From: Micropruina sp.
GTDB taxonomy: Bacteria; Actinomycetota; Actinomycetes; Propionibacteriales; Propionibacteriaceae
Assembly (NCBI GenBank): GCA_016711105.1
Contig: JADJTO010000033.1
Coordinates: 1-64,000, forward strand
Reading direction: 5' to 3'
DNA: 64,000 bases
Made by a program: the position numbers and the translations under genes. Below the pieces are notes generated by a model. That model searched no databases and had not been told where the DNA came from. It saw only the letters and a list, made by a program, of their open reading frames with translations. This document shows positions 36,111-45,615 of the stretch, one piece after another (the first letter of the stretch is position 1; the number at the start of each line of letters is the position of its first letter).

Positions 36111-36778
36111 CTACTGTTTCCGCTGAACCGTTCGAGTTCGTCTGTGACCCGAAGACCACGGCCTTGGTCTGCATCGACTTCCAGCGTGACTTCATGGAGC
36201 CGGGGGGCTTCGGGGAGTCGCTGGGCAACGACGTGGCGACGTTGCGGGTGGCGATCGAACCTGCGAAACGCGTGATCGAGGCGTTCCGGGAGCGGGGCCT
36301 GATGGTGATCCACACCCGGGAGGGGCATCGTCCGGATCTGGGGGACCTGTTCCCGGCCAAACGTGACCGGGGCAATCCGTCGCTACGGATCGGGGATGCG
36401 GGCCCGATGGGTCGCCTACTCACCCGTGGCTCGGCCGGCCACGACATCATCCCCGAGTTGTACCCGATCGAGGGTGAGGTGGTGCTGGACAAACCCGGCA
36501 AGGGCTCCTTCTACGCCACCGATCTGGAGACCATCCTCCGCGCCCGCGGAATCACCCACCTCGTGCTGATCGGCGTCACCACCGAAGTGTGCGTCCAGAC
36601 CACGGCCCGTGAGGCCAACGACCGGGGCTTCGACTGCTTGATCCTCAGCGATTGCACCGGCTCGTACTTCCCCGAGTTCCATCAATCCGCCCTGGCGATG
36701 TTCAGCGCCCAGGGTGGCATCGTCGGCTGGGTCACTGACTCCGACGCCCTCCTTACTGCTCTTGACAAGGGAGAATGA
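36107..36778 (+). CDS. Isochorismatase-family amidohydrolase, biuret/triuret hydrolase-like
   Basis: A 223-residue cysteine hydrolase. The catalytic triad is visible: D24 (VCIDFQRDF), K129 (VLDKPGKGSF) and C162 (GVTTEVCVQTT); the spacings match biuret hydrolase BiuH. Also shared with BiuH, from memory of that family, are IHTREGHRPDL, IGDAGPMGRLLTRG, HDIIPELYPIEGE and REANDRGFDC. It probably hydrolyses biuret, triuret or a similar ureide to an allophanate-type product. The GTG start overlaps the carbamate kinase stop. With atzF at 38.7 kb it would complete biuret to ammonia and CO2. Confidence 0.82.
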   Translation: MTTVSAEPFEFVCDPKTTALVCIDFQRDFMEPGGFGESLGNDVATLRVAIEPAKRVIEAFRERGLMVIHTREGHRPDLGDLFPAKRDRGNPSLRIGDAGPMGRLLTRGSAGHDIIPELYPIEGEVVLDKPGKGSFYATDLETILRARGITHLVLIGVTTEVCVQTTAREANDRGFDCLILSDCTGSYFPEFHQSALAMFSAQGGIVGWVTDSDALLTALDKGE

Positions 36779-36780
36779 TC

Positions 36781-38648
36781 ATGACTGCTGCTACCACGAG
36801 CCGGGTTGACTCGGCTCTTCCACGGTCCCCTGGTGGACCAAGGGTGACCTGAACGGCTTCTTCGGCCTGGGCGCCAACGTCCTGCTCAACGTGCTCGTGC
36901 TGACCGGTCTGTGTCTGTACGTGCTCAACTTCGATCCCGGCACTGTTTACGGACGGATCCTGCCGGCCCTCGGTATCGCCCTGCCATTGGGCAACATCTG
37001 GTATGCCATCCTGGCTCGCCAGTTGGCCCGCCGGGAGAATCGTGGTGACGTCACCGCGCTGCCTTACGGACCTTCGGTGCCGCACATCTTCTTCTGTGTC
37101 TTCGTGGTCATGCTGCCCACCCTGATCACCAGCGGTGATCCGGTGAAGGCGTGGCGGGCCGGTCTGGCGTGGGCCTTCATCGTCGGCGTGATCGTCTGCC
37201 TCGGCGCCTTGGCTGGGCCCTACATCCGCAAGTACGTGCCTCGCGCCGCCATGCTCGGTGCGCTGGCGGGCATCGCCCTGACCTTCATCTCGATGCGTCC
37301 GGTGGCGCAGATGTGGGAGGCCCCCTGGATCGCGATGATCGCCTTCGGCTTCATCCTGGTGGGCTGGGTCGGCGGACGGAAGATGCCCTTTGATCTGCCC
37401 GTCGGCCTGCTGGCCGTGGTGCTCTCGACCGCGGTCGCCTGGATCGCTGTTTTCGCCGCCTGGTCGGGCATCCTGACCCCCAGTGGGGTCATGGAATCGT
37501 TCGCATCGGTGGCTCTGCGGCTGCCGATTCCGGGGCTCGAAGTGATCGAAGGCCTGAGCGACATCGCCCCCTTGCTCGCCTCAGCCATCCCGCTGGGCGT
37601 GTTCAACTTCACCGAAGGCATGTCGAACGTAGAGTCGGCCGCTGCGGCCGGTGATCGTTACTCGATGCGTCAGATCCTGCTGGCTGACGGTCTCGGCGCG
37701 ATTGTCGGGGCGTTCCTCGGTTCGCCGTTCCCGCCCGCGGTCTACATCGGTCACCCCGGCTGGAAGAAGGTCGGTGGTCGGATCGGCTACTCGCTGGTCA
37801 CCGGCATCGTGGTGGGTCTGGTCTGTTTCACCGGGACGGCGGCGGTTCTGTTGGCCGTGATCCCGATGCAGGCGCTGGTGCCGATCCTGCTGTTCATCGG
37901 TCTGGTGATCGGCTCGCAAGCCTTCACCACCAGTCCGACCAGATATGCGCCGGCGATCGTGTTGGCGATCATTCCCTCCATCGCCGAGTGGGTGACCGGC
38001 ATCATCGAGAACACCCTGGCATCGGCCGAGACCTCGGTCGAGAAGGTCGGCGCCGATGTGCTGAGCACCAACGGCGTGCTGTACGAAGGGCTGAAGCTGC
38101 TCGGGATGGGCGGTGTCCTGGTGGGCATCCTGCTCGGCGGCATCGCGTGCTTCGTGATCGACCGCAAGTTGGTGGCGGCCACGGTGACGTCCCTGATCGC
38201 GGCGGTGCTGAGTGCGTTCGGGTTCATCAACGCCCCGGCGATCCAGCTCCCGACCTCGATCTCCTCGGTCACCCTGGGCTACATCTTCCTGGCCATCGTG
38301 CTGGGGGCCTTCGCCTGGGCGGATCGCAACGTCGGCCCGATGGAACCCGACGACGGCCTGCTGTTCGTCTCCGGCCCGCTGGCCAGCGGTGGCGCCACCC
38401 ACGACCTGCTGTCGGGCGCGGAGTTGTTGGAGGAGGTCAGCAGCGCGGCCCGCTACGGGACGAAGCCGATCGGCAACGCTGTGGCTGTCTCCCCGGGCTC
38501 AGCGGCGATCGAGGGCGAGTTGTACGCCTTGCCCGCCGACGTGCTGCTGCGGATCGTGGAGAACCAGCCGACCGGCATCCGCCGGGCACCTATCGAGTTG
38601 GCTGACGGACGAAAGGTTCCCGCGCTCCTGGCGGTCGAAACCCCCTGA
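36781..38648 (+). CDS. NCS2-like nucleobase/ureide permease, frameshifted near the start
   Basis: A protein of about 622 residues with 12 or more hydrophobic segments and a cytoplasmic C-terminal tail from about 510 on. Conserved patterns are LNGFFGLGANVLLNVLVL, ALPYGPSVPHIFF, NFTEGMSNVESAAAAGDRYS and SPFPPAVYIGHPGWKKVGGRIGYS, like the xanthine/uracil permease fold. The natural start is the ATG at 36781, 3 nt after the previous stop (MTAATTSRVDSA); one base is missing near 36814-36818, after which the frame reads STVPWWTKGDLNG. It probably imports the ureide or purine-derived substrate of this operon. Confidence 0.82.
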
Positions 38649-38664
38649 GCGCATCCGGCAATAA

Positions 38665-38706
38665 CGTGAGGGGTTGACTACCGACATCGGTAGTCAACCC
38701 CTCACG
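38665..38706. terminator. Perfect 20-bp hairpin between permease and atzF
   Basis: Arms 38665-38684 (starting CGTGAGGGGTTGAC) and 38687-38706 are exact reverse complements, separated by only 2 nt. It is flanked by AATAA and CTATTT, so it can serve as a bidirectional terminator for the two convergent genes. Confidence 0.85.
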
Positions 38707-38711
38707 CTATT

Positions 38712-40412
38712 TCAGGGGCGCGCGAGGTAGGCCCGCCAACCGCCGAAGCTGGTGATGTCGGCAGCGCCCTGGACGGCAAAAGGTTCCACTACAAAGCCGG
38801 AGACTGAACGGCCGTCGGCGAGTTCGACCTTGCCGATCGCCATCGGCGCCGGAAGCGCAGCAACGAAGCGACCGAAGCCCTCAGCCGGCAGCCGCCACAC
38901 CTCGCCGACGACCGAGTGGCCCCCCTCGTCCACCCGGACCAAGCCTGGCTTGGGTGGAGTGGTGTCGAGGGCGTAGAGCCGGTAGGCCTCGGCGGTGGCG
39001 ACGTCGGCCACCCAGGAGCCGCCGGCCACCACCAACTGGGAGTTCAGCGGCTGGCCGCTCAAATGGGCCCCCACGACCATGATCTCCAACTCGGGCGCCA
39101 GGAACGCCCGGGCCACCCGAGCCAGATCAGGGTCGGAGAAGGCCGGACCGGTCAGCATCACCCCGAACGGCAGACCGCCCACGAAGCCGGACGGGAAGGC
39201 CAGCGACGCCATGTCGAGCAGGTTGCAGAAGTTGGTGAACCGGCCCATCCTGCTGTTGGCCAGCACCGGATCGGCCTGCACCTGCTCGATCGTCGGATGC
39301 CAGGTGGTGGTGGGCGTGAGCAGGACGTCCACGCCGCTCAGTGCCTCCCGACCGAGGGCGCCGAGGCGGTTGAGCTCGGCGAAGTCGTTGAACAGGGCGT
39401 CCGCGGTGTGCGACCGGCCGGCCAGCACGATCCCGGCCACGGTCGGGTCGAGGTCTGCGCCGATGAGATCGGGGTTGGCCACGATGTGTTCACCGACGGC
39501 GGCGTAGCGCTCAGCCACGAACGAGCTGCCGTACAGCATCGAGGCGGCGGTCAACAGCGGGTCGATGTCCACCTCCGCGACGCTGAAACCGAGCGCCCGG
39601 AACTGGGCGACGGCGCCGTCGAAGGCGTCCGCCCAACCCGGCGCCAGCTCGCCCAGCTGATCGCGTCGAGGCACCCCGAGCCGAATCCGCCGACCCGCCA
39701 GCGGGGAGACCTTGGCGTCGCGGGCCCTCGCGTCCACCCCGTCCGGGCCGGCCATGATTGCCGCCGCTCGCTCGGCCAGGCGTAGGTCGCGAGCGAAAAC
39801 CGTAACCACGTCAAGGCCGGCGCAGGCCGGGACAACGCCGGTCACCGGGACGAGGCCCTTGGTCGGCTTGATCCCGATGATCCCGTTCAGGGCGGCCGGG
39901 ACGCGGCCCGAACCCGCGGTGTCGGTGCCCAACGCGAAGTCGACCAACCCGAGAGCCACGGCGACGCCCGAACCCGACGACGACCCGCCGGAGATGCGGG
40001 TCCGGTCCCAGGCGTTGCGGACCGCGCCGAAGGGGGAGCGGGTGCCGACCAGTCCGGTGGCGAACTGATCCAGGTTGGTCTTGCCCAACACCACGGCGCC
40101 GGCGGCGCGCAGCCGGGCCACCGCCATCGCGTCGCGTTCGGGGAGGTAGCGGTAGGACGCCGCCGCCGCAGTCGTCGGTAGGCCAGCCACATCGATGTTG
40201 TCCTTGACCGCGAACAGAAGCCCCGCCAGCGGCAGTTCCTCACCGGCGGAGACCCGTTCGGCGACGCCGGCGATCTCGGCGGCGACCTCAGCCTGGTCGC
40301 GAAGCGCGATCCACACTTCGGGTCGATCCGCTCGTTCCAGGTGAGCGAAGCTCTCCTCGACCCGTCGGGCGAAGGCTTCGCGGGGGGACTGCCGGTGGGT
40401 GTGGTCGCTCAT
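38712..40412 (-). CDS. atzF: Allophanate hydrolase
   Basis: A 566-residue amidase-signature enzyme that converts allophanate to CO2 and NH3. The Ser-cisSer-Lys triad is K70 (FAVKDNIDVAG), S144 (SGGSSSGSG) and S168 (GTDTAGSGR), with spacings of 74 and 24 residues as in AtzF. The C-terminal domain (about 445-566, MVVGAHLSGQPLNSQLV to SFGGWRAYL) is the one special to AtzF and separates it from plain amidases. GGAGG precedes the ATG at 40412. It is convergent with the biuret-hydrolase-like operon and would finish that pathway. Confidence 0.92.
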   Translation of the reverse strand: MSDHTHRQSPREAFARRVEESFAHLERADRPEVWIALRDQAEVAAEIAGVAERVSAGEELPLAGLLFAVKDNIDVAGLPTTAAAASYRYLPERDAMAVARLRAAGAVVLGKTNLDQFATGLVGTRSPFGAVRNAWDRTRISGGSSSGSGVAVALGLVDFALGTDTAGSGRVPAALNGIIGIKPTKGLVPVTGVVPACAGLDVVTVFARDLRLAERAAAIMAGPDGVDARARDAKVSPLAGRRIRLGVPRRDQLGELAPGWADAFDGAVAQFRALGFSVAEVDIDPLLTAASMLYGSSFVAERYAAVGEHIVANPDLIGADLDPTVAGIVLAGRSHTADALFNDFAELNRLGALGREALSGVDVLLTPTTTWHPTIEQVQADPVLANSRMGRFTNFCNLLDMASLAFPSGFVGGLPFGVMLTGPAFSDPDLARVARAFLAPELEIMVVGAHLSGQPLNSQLVVAGGSWVADVATAEAYRLYALDTTPPKPGLVRVDEGGHSVVGEVWRLPAEGFGRFVAALPAPMAIGKVELADGRSVSGFVVEPFAVQGAADITSFGGWRAYLARP

Positions 40413-40520
40413 CGAGCCTCCAGATCCGCGCTCCCGGGTCTCTCCCGGACGTCAGCAGCAAGCGTGTCATCTTCCGGCCCAGAATGCCCGCGCTGAAGCC
40501 GGTCGTGAGAGACTGCGCGA

Positions 40521-41576
40521 GTGGCTGGCTTGGAACCTTTGGTCGCCGAACATCCGGCGGTGTCCTACGTGATGCCGGTGCTGAACGAGGCCGCTTACCT
40601 GGCTGATGCCGTCACCGCCGTCCTGTCCCAGGATTACCCCGGCGAACAGGAACTGGTGATCGCCCTGGGCGCCTCCACCGACCGCACCACCGAGATCGCG
40701 CACCGCCTGGCCGCCGGCGACGCCCGGGTGGTCCTGGTGGACAACCCGGCCAACGACATCCCGGTGGGCCTCAATAAAGCCATCGCGGCCAGCAAGCATC
40801 CGATTGTGATCCGGGTCGACGCTCACGCCGAACTGCCCCCCGGCTACACCGGCCTCATGGTGCAGCTGCTCCGCGAAACGAACGCCGCCAACGTCGGCGG
40901 GGTCATGCAAGCCCAGGGTCGAAGCCCGTTCCAGCGGGCCGTGGCCCGGGCCTACAACTCCCCCTGGGGTTTGGGTGGCGGCCAGTACCACGGCGCCACC
41001 GAAGATGGCCCGGCCGATTCGGCCTACCTGGGCGTCTTCCGCCGCGAGGTCCTCGACGAGGTGGGCGGCTACGACGAGACCATGCGCCGCGCCGAGGACT
41101 GGGAGCTCAATCTCCGCATCCGGGAGGCCGGCCACCTGATCTGGTTCACCCCGCGAGTCAAGGTCGGCTACTGGCCTCGCTCCACCCCCGACGCGTTGCG
41201 CCGCCAGATGTTCGCCACCGGCGCTTGGCGCGGGCACCTCGTCCGGCTGCAGGGAAGCACCCCGCTGCGCTACCTGCCGCCCCCAGCCGCGGTGCTGGCG
41301 CTGTCATTGTCGGTGGTCGTCGGCCTGCTGCAGGCGCTCGGCGTCTTGCGCGGCACGCCTGGACTTCTCGCCTCCCTGGTCCACCTGGCGCCGATCACCT
41401 ACCTCGGAGCCCTCAAAGTGGTCGGCTTCACCTCGCTGCGTCCGCGCACCCTGTCCGAATGGGTGCTCAACGTGGTGGTGTTGGCGATCATGCACCTCAG
41501 CTGGGGTGCCGGTTTCATCAGTGGCTGGCTCAAGGGCGCGGCGTCCGTGGTGGATCGCTCCCGGGTCACGACCTGA
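40521..41576 (+). CDS. Family 2 glycosyltransferase, membrane-associated
   Basis: A 351-residue protein. The GT-A domain has SYVMPVLNEAAYLADAVTAVL, LGASTDRTTEIA, the DXH-type metal motif VIRVDAHAELPPGY, and RAEDWELNLRIREAGH (catalytic region). Three hydrophobic segments follow (about 255-278, 287-310, 323-345). It probably transfers sugars to a lipid-linked surface polymer. The start is a GTG at 40521. Its end overlaps by 11 nt that of the convergent glycerophosphotransferase-like gene, suggesting a shared envelope-polymer locus. Confidence 0.85.
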   Translation: MAGLEPLVAEHPAVSYVMPVLNEAAYLADAVTAVLSQDYPGEQELVIALGASTDRTTEIAHRLAAGDARVVLVDNPANDIPVGLNKAIAASKHPIVIRVDAHAELPPGYTGLMVQLLRETNAANVGGVMQAQGRSPFQRAVARAYNSPWGLGGGQYHGATEDGPADSAYLGVFRREVLDEVGGYDETMRRAEDWELNLRIREAGHLIWFTPRVKVGYWPRSTPDALRRQMFATGAWRGHLVRLQGSTPLRYLPPPAAVLALSLSVVVGLLQALGVLRGTPGLLASLVHLAPITYLGALKVVGFTSLRPRTLSEWVLNVVVLAIMHLSWGAGFISGWLKGAASVVDRSRVTT

Positions 41577-42939
41577 GCTGGAGCACCTGCTGCACGACGC
41601 GCTCGGCGTTACGTCCGTCGTGATGGTCATGGAACGTTTCGGCCAAACTGGCCGAGTGGTCGCGCAGGCGTTGTTCGCGCTGCGGGTCTTCCAGGCCCTC
41701 AATCCGGTCGAGCACCTGATCCCACGAGGTCGACCAGCGGCCGCCGGTGATCTCCGCATAGTTTTCGTACAGTCCCCGGCTGGCCGCGTAGTGCTCCAGG
41801 TCGGGGGCCAAGAAGATCATCGGGGCTCCCGTGACGGCCATGTCGAACAGCATCGAGGAGTAGTCGGTGATCAATGCGTCCAGCCCCCACAGAAGTGGCA
41901 TCGACTCCGGCTGCTGATCGGCGGTGAGCAGGCGGACGACATCGGAGGAATGCCGATAGGCCCCGACCCCGAGGGGATGCGGACGAACTGCCAAGACCCG
42001 GTTCGACCGCCGGAACACGTCCTCGATTCGAGCCCACTGCGCCGGGGAGGGAATGGACGGGTCGGGCTCCCCATCGCGCCAGGTTGGGGCGTAGAGCACC
42101 ACCCGACGATCACCCAGACCGGGTAGTCGGTCGGCCAAGAGGGCTCGGGCGCGGGCGATTCGCTCTGCGATCGAACCGGCGAACAACACGTCAGTTCGCG
42201 GCTCACCCAGCGCCATCACCTGGGTCGGCGTCAAGTCGAACGCCGAGCAGATCGACGGCACGAAGTGCTGGGCGGCGACCGGGAACAAGGAAATCTGCCG
42301 GGTTCCGCGCCGGTACATCTCTCGGATCATCGGACGAACCCCAGGGATCGTCCCCAGCCGCCCCACGTTCAGCGCGGCCGGGGAGTCCAGATGCAGCTTC
42401 TTCAACGGTGACCCGTGCCAGAGCTGGACGATCGTGGCGCCCCGCAGGCCGTAGCGGTTGACGTCGCCGAAGCCATGGGTGACGGCCGCCACGCCGGCCC
42501 GCAGGGTCAGCTCCAAGCCGGCCGAGGAGTCCCGGGCGCACCAATCGATGCCGAGGGTCGTGGCCCGCCGCGCGTCGGCTTCGGTGGCGACCAACCAGAC
42601 CAGGCGAAGTCCCCGATGAGCCAGGCGAGCGGCGTTGAGAAAGGCCAGCGCCCCGTCGCCCAAGCCGAAGTGACTGCCGATCACCCACAGGCGGGGATCG
42701 CGGCGGGTGATCGCGGAGCGGGCAGAGCCGAGGGCGTAGCGGGGCAGGCCGAGGATCTTGGAGCGGTTTCCGCTGGCAAAGGTGAAGGGCCGGTCCGCGG
42801 ACGAGCTCCCCGCGTCCGCCCCGTCGGTACGCACCGCGCTGGCTTGGCCCACCAGGCCACCGTAGTTCACCCGCTGAGGGGTCACCACTCGCGGCGACGG
42901 CGGACGGGGCAGGGCCGATAGAATAAGGCGGTGCCGCAC
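41566..42939 (-). CDS. CDP-glycerol glycerophosphotransferase-family protein (teichoic acid polymerase-like)
   Basis: A 457-residue GT-B protein. The family blocks are WVIGSHFGLGDGALAFLNAA, IVQLWHGSPLKKLHLD (His of the TagF-type HGxxxK motif), MALGEPRTDVLF, RVVLYAPTWRDGE, VLAVRPHPL and LWGLDALITDYSSMLFDMAVTGAPMIFLAPDLEHY (the C-terminal D-YSS motif). These cover the known active-site motifs of teichoic acid polymerases. The GTG at 42939 has GGGGA upstream; about 60 N-terminal residues look non-conserved, so the true start could be further in. Confidence 0.85.
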   Translation of the reverse strand: MRHRLILSALPRPPSPRVVTPQRVNYGGLVGQASAVRTDGADAGSSSADRPFTFASGNRSKILGLPRYALGSARSAITRRDPRLWVIGSHFGLGDGALAFLNAARLAHRGLRLVWLVATEADARRATTLGIDWCARDSSAGLELTLRAGVAAVTHGFGDVNRYGLRGATIVQLWHGSPLKKLHLDSPAALNVGRLGTIPGVRPMIREMYRRGTRQISLFPVAAQHFVPSICSAFDLTPTQVMALGEPRTDVLFAGSIAERIARARALLADRLPGLGDRRVVLYAPTWRDGEPDPSIPSPAQWARIEDVFRRSNRVLAVRPHPLGVGAYRHSSDVVRLLTADQQPESMPLLWGLDALITDYSSMLFDMAVTGAPMIFLAPDLEHYAASRGLYENYAEITGGRWSTSWDQVLDRIEGLEDPQREQRLRDHSASLAETFHDHHDGRNAERVVQQVLQLRS

Positions 42940-42977
42940 CCGATCCCCGCCGAAAGACTCCTGCGCGGGCGCCGATC

Positions 42978-44300
42978 ATGGTGACCGCCATCGTTGTTGT
43001 CCTCCTGCTGATCCTGCTCGGGGCCTTCTTTGTGGCCGCCGAGATGGCGTTGGTGTCGCTGCGGGAGAGTCAGATCCGCCAGCTCAGCACCAAGGGCAAA
43101 CGGGGGCGCAAGGTCGCTCACCTGACCTCCGATCCGAACCGCTTCCTTTCCGCCGTCCAGATCGGCGTGACGCTGACCGGCTTCCTGTCGGCCGCCTACG
43201 GTGGCTCGCAATTGGAGGGGTTGCTGGCCCCGGTGCTGATCAGCTGGGGAGTGCTGGAGGTTGCGGCCGCACCGTTGTCGCTGGTCCTGATCACGGTTGC
43301 CATTTCGTACGTCTCAATCGTCTTCGGGGAACTGACCGCCAAGCGGTTGGCGATGCAGCGAGCCGAGGCTTATGCGATGAATCTGGCTCCGATGGTCGAC
43401 ATCATTTCGCGAGTTCTGGGGCCGGTGATCTGGTTCCTGGGCAAGTCGACCGACTTGGCCGTCCGGGTGCTCGGCGGCGATCCGAACGCGGCCCGTGAGG
43501 TGGTCAGCGACGAGGAGATCCGGGCGATGGTCGGGTCGTCGGCCACCCTGGGGGAGGCGGAGCGCCAGATCGTGGACGAGGTGTTCGCGGCCGGCCAGGT
43601 CAGCCTGCGGCAGGCGATGATCCCGCGAACCGAGGTGGACTTCCTCGACGGAGCGCTGCCCGCGTACAAGGCGATCAGCCAGGCCAAGGCGGGGGCGCAC
43701 AGCCGCTACCCCGTGACAGGCGAGGGGGTCGATGACGTGATCGGCTTCCTGCACATCAGAGACCTGTTCGACCTCGACCCGACCGCCCGCAATGCGCCGA
43801 TCCGTCAGCTCTGCCGGCCGATCCTCTCGCTGCCCTCAAGCATGCGCATCCTGCGTGCGTTGAGCGAGATGCAGCAGACCAACTCGCACATGGTGGTGGT
43901 CTCCGACGAGTACGGGGGCACGGCCGGCATCGTCACCATCGAGGACCTGGTCGAGGAGTTGATCGGTGAGATCACCGACGAGTTCGACACGGTTTCGGGT
44001 GGCAACCACGTGTCCTCACCGACCGAGACCGATCTGGACGGTCTGCAGACGATCGAGGCCTTCAACACCGAGACCGGTCTGCAGCTTCCGGTGGGCCCCT
44101 ATGACACGGTCGCCGGCTTCGTCATGGCCCGGCTGGGCAAGCTGCCCGAGGTCGGTGACGAGGTGACGTTCGAGTCCGTGCCGCTGGGGGACTCCGAAGC
44201 CGACCCGCTGCCCTATGAGATCACCGTGACTGAACTGGACGGCCGGCGTGCGGCGCGTCTACGGTTGCGCAGTCTCGGACAAACGCCAATTGTTGAGTAA
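42978..44300 (+). CDS. CNNM/CorC (HlyC)-family transporter-like protein
   Basis: A 440-residue protein. The N-terminal DUF21/CNNM domain has VVVLLLILLGAFFVAAEMALVSLRESQIRQL and four membrane segments to about 150 with the conserved FGELTAKRLA. Two CBS domains follow (MIPRTEVDFLDG, DEYGGTAGIVTIEDLVEELIGEI). The C-terminal CorC/HlyC domain ends near 430. Family members act in Mg2+ or Co2+ export. The ATG at 42978 fits the family N-terminus. Confidence 0.9.
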   Translation: MVTAIVVVLLLILLGAFFVAAEMALVSLRESQIRQLSTKGKRGRKVAHLTSDPNRFLSAVQIGVTLTGFLSAAYGGSQLEGLLAPVLISWGVLEVAAAPLSLVLITVAISYVSIVFGELTAKRLAMQRAEAYAMNLAPMVDIISRVLGPVIWFLGKSTDLAVRVLGGDPNAAREVVSDEEIRAMVGSSATLGEAERQIVDEVFAAGQVSLRQAMIPRTEVDFLDGALPAYKAISQAKAGAHSRYPVTGEGVDDVIGFLHIRDLFDLDPTARNAPIRQLCRPILSLPSSMRILRALSEMQQTNSHMVVVSDEYGGTAGIVTIEDLVEELIGEITDEFDTVSGGNHVSSPTETDLDGLQTIEAFNTETGLQLPVGPYDTVAGFVMARLGKLPEVGDEVTFESVPLGDSEADPLPYEITVTELDGRRAARLRLRSLGQTPIVE

Positions 44301-44332
44301 GGTCCTTGGCGAACTGCAACGTGGGAGGCACG

Positions 44333-45553
44333 GTGCCCAACCCGGATCCTGATGGATCGTTGTTGTTGACGTCCGCCGAGGTCGGTGACCTACTGGCCGC
44401 AGCGGTTGATCATGCCGGTGGGCAGCTTGCCTCCTGGGTGCTGGATCACGTCGATGCGAACCCCAATCAATCGACGACCGCGACCTTCTCGGCCGTCGTG
44501 GATTGGCCCTATGGCCGTCGGGACGAGTTGCTCGGGGTGAGTGCCCGAGCCGGGGGGCCCGCTCTGTCCGACTCTTTGGCTGAAATCTTCGCCGACGGCG
44601 AGCGGGAGGTGGCCGTCTGGCTCTACCCGCACGACCCCGATCTGCCCGGTCTTGCCCGGGCCGCCTACCCCGAGCAGATGGCTGAGGTGCTCAACGAGGC
44701 GGGGGTGTACGCCCAGGCGGTGACTCCCGAGCAGGTTCAGTTGCGGATGATCGGCTATCGTCCGCGCCGCCGGGCGGTGGTCAGGGTCACGGTCTCACAG
44801 CCTGCGGACGTGCTCTATTGCAAGGTGTTGCGGCAGCGTTTGTTCGGCGATGTGAAGCGTCGTCATGAGTTGCTGCTGGAGGCCGGCATCCCGGCTCCGC
44901 GGATCGCCGCCGCCACCGACGACTACCTGCTGGTGTTGCGGAATCTCCCCGGACGGACGCTGGCCAAGGCCGTTTTCGAGGCTCACGAGCCGTGCACCGC
45001 AGAGAGTCTGATTCAGGTTCTCGATGCCATGCCACGCTCGGTCGCCGCGCTGGAGCGACGCCCGCCCTGGTCGGATGCGGTGGAGCACTACGCGCACATG
45101 GTGGCCCGGGCGATGCCGCAGTTGGAGCCCAAGTTGCTCTGGATGGTGAGCCAGATCAACGCCGGCCTGGCAGGCTTTCCGCCTGGCAATGAACCCACAC
45201 ACGGGGATTTTCACGAAGGTCAGGTGCATGTGGCCGACGGACGGATCGTCGGCATCCTCGATGTGGACACCGTCGGACCAGGGCGCCGCGCCGACGATCT
45301 GGCCTGCCTGATCGCGCATCTCTCCACCATTCAGCGGATGAATCCGTCCCAGGAAGCGCGGGTGCATCAACTGATCCGGCGGTGGGTTCCGGTCTTCGAC
45401 ACCCGGGTCGACCCGACCGAACTGCGGCTCCGGGCTGCGGCCGTGATCATCTCTCTGGGCACCGGCCCCTTCCGTGGCCGGGAGCCTGACTGGGAGCGCG
45501 AGACGGTCAAGATCGTCTCGTCCGCAGAGGCTCTTGTCCGACAGGTGACATAG
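44333..45553 (+). CDS. Aminoglycoside phosphotransferase-fold kinase of unknown substrate
   Basis: A 406-residue protein with an N-terminal unique part (about 1-130) and a kinase-like half: VLYCKVLRQRLFGDVKRRHELL (Lys-Glu pair), YLLVLRNLPGRTL hinge, catalytic loop THGDFHEGQVHV and metal motif GILDVDTVGPGRRADDLACLIAH. GTG at 44333 has GGGAGG upstream and is preferred over a TTG at 44306. It lies between a CNNM gene and mutA; the substrate cannot be assigned. Confidence 0.8.
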   Translation: MPNPDPDGSLLLTSAEVGDLLAAAVDHAGGQLASWVLDHVDANPNQSTTATFSAVVDWPYGRRDELLGVSARAGGPALSDSLAEIFADGEREVAVWLYPHDPDLPGLARAAYPEQMAEVLNEAGVYAQAVTPEQVQLRMIGYRPRRRAVVRVTVSQPADVLYCKVLRQRLFGDVKRRHELLLEAGIPAPRIAAATDDYLLVLRNLPGRTLAKAVFEAHEPCTAESLIQVLDAMPRSVAALERRPPWSDAVEHYAHMVARAMPQLEPKLLWMVSQINAGLAGFPPGNEPTHGDFHEGQVHVADGRIVGILDVDTVGPGRRADDLACLIAHLSTIQRMNPSQEARVHQLIRRWVPVFDTRVDPTELRLRAAAVIISLGTGPFRGREPDWERETVKIVSSAEALVRQVT

Positions 45554-45602
45554 CCTTTCTCGTTACTACTACGTGATGTCGGACTGAATGGCCCGGTGGG
45601 TC

Positions 45603-45608
45603 TAGATT
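45603..45608 (+). promoter_or_regulatory. -10 box of a leaderless mutA-mutB transcript
   Basis: TAGATT lies 7 nt before the mutA ATG, without a ribosome binding site. Confidence 0.5.
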
Positions 45609-45615
45609 GGTCGCC

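Noticed and set aside
38665..38706. Insertion-sequence end or attachment site
   Set aside because: The perfect inverted repeat lies between two convergent stop codons with terminator-like flanks, and no transposase or integrase is nearby.
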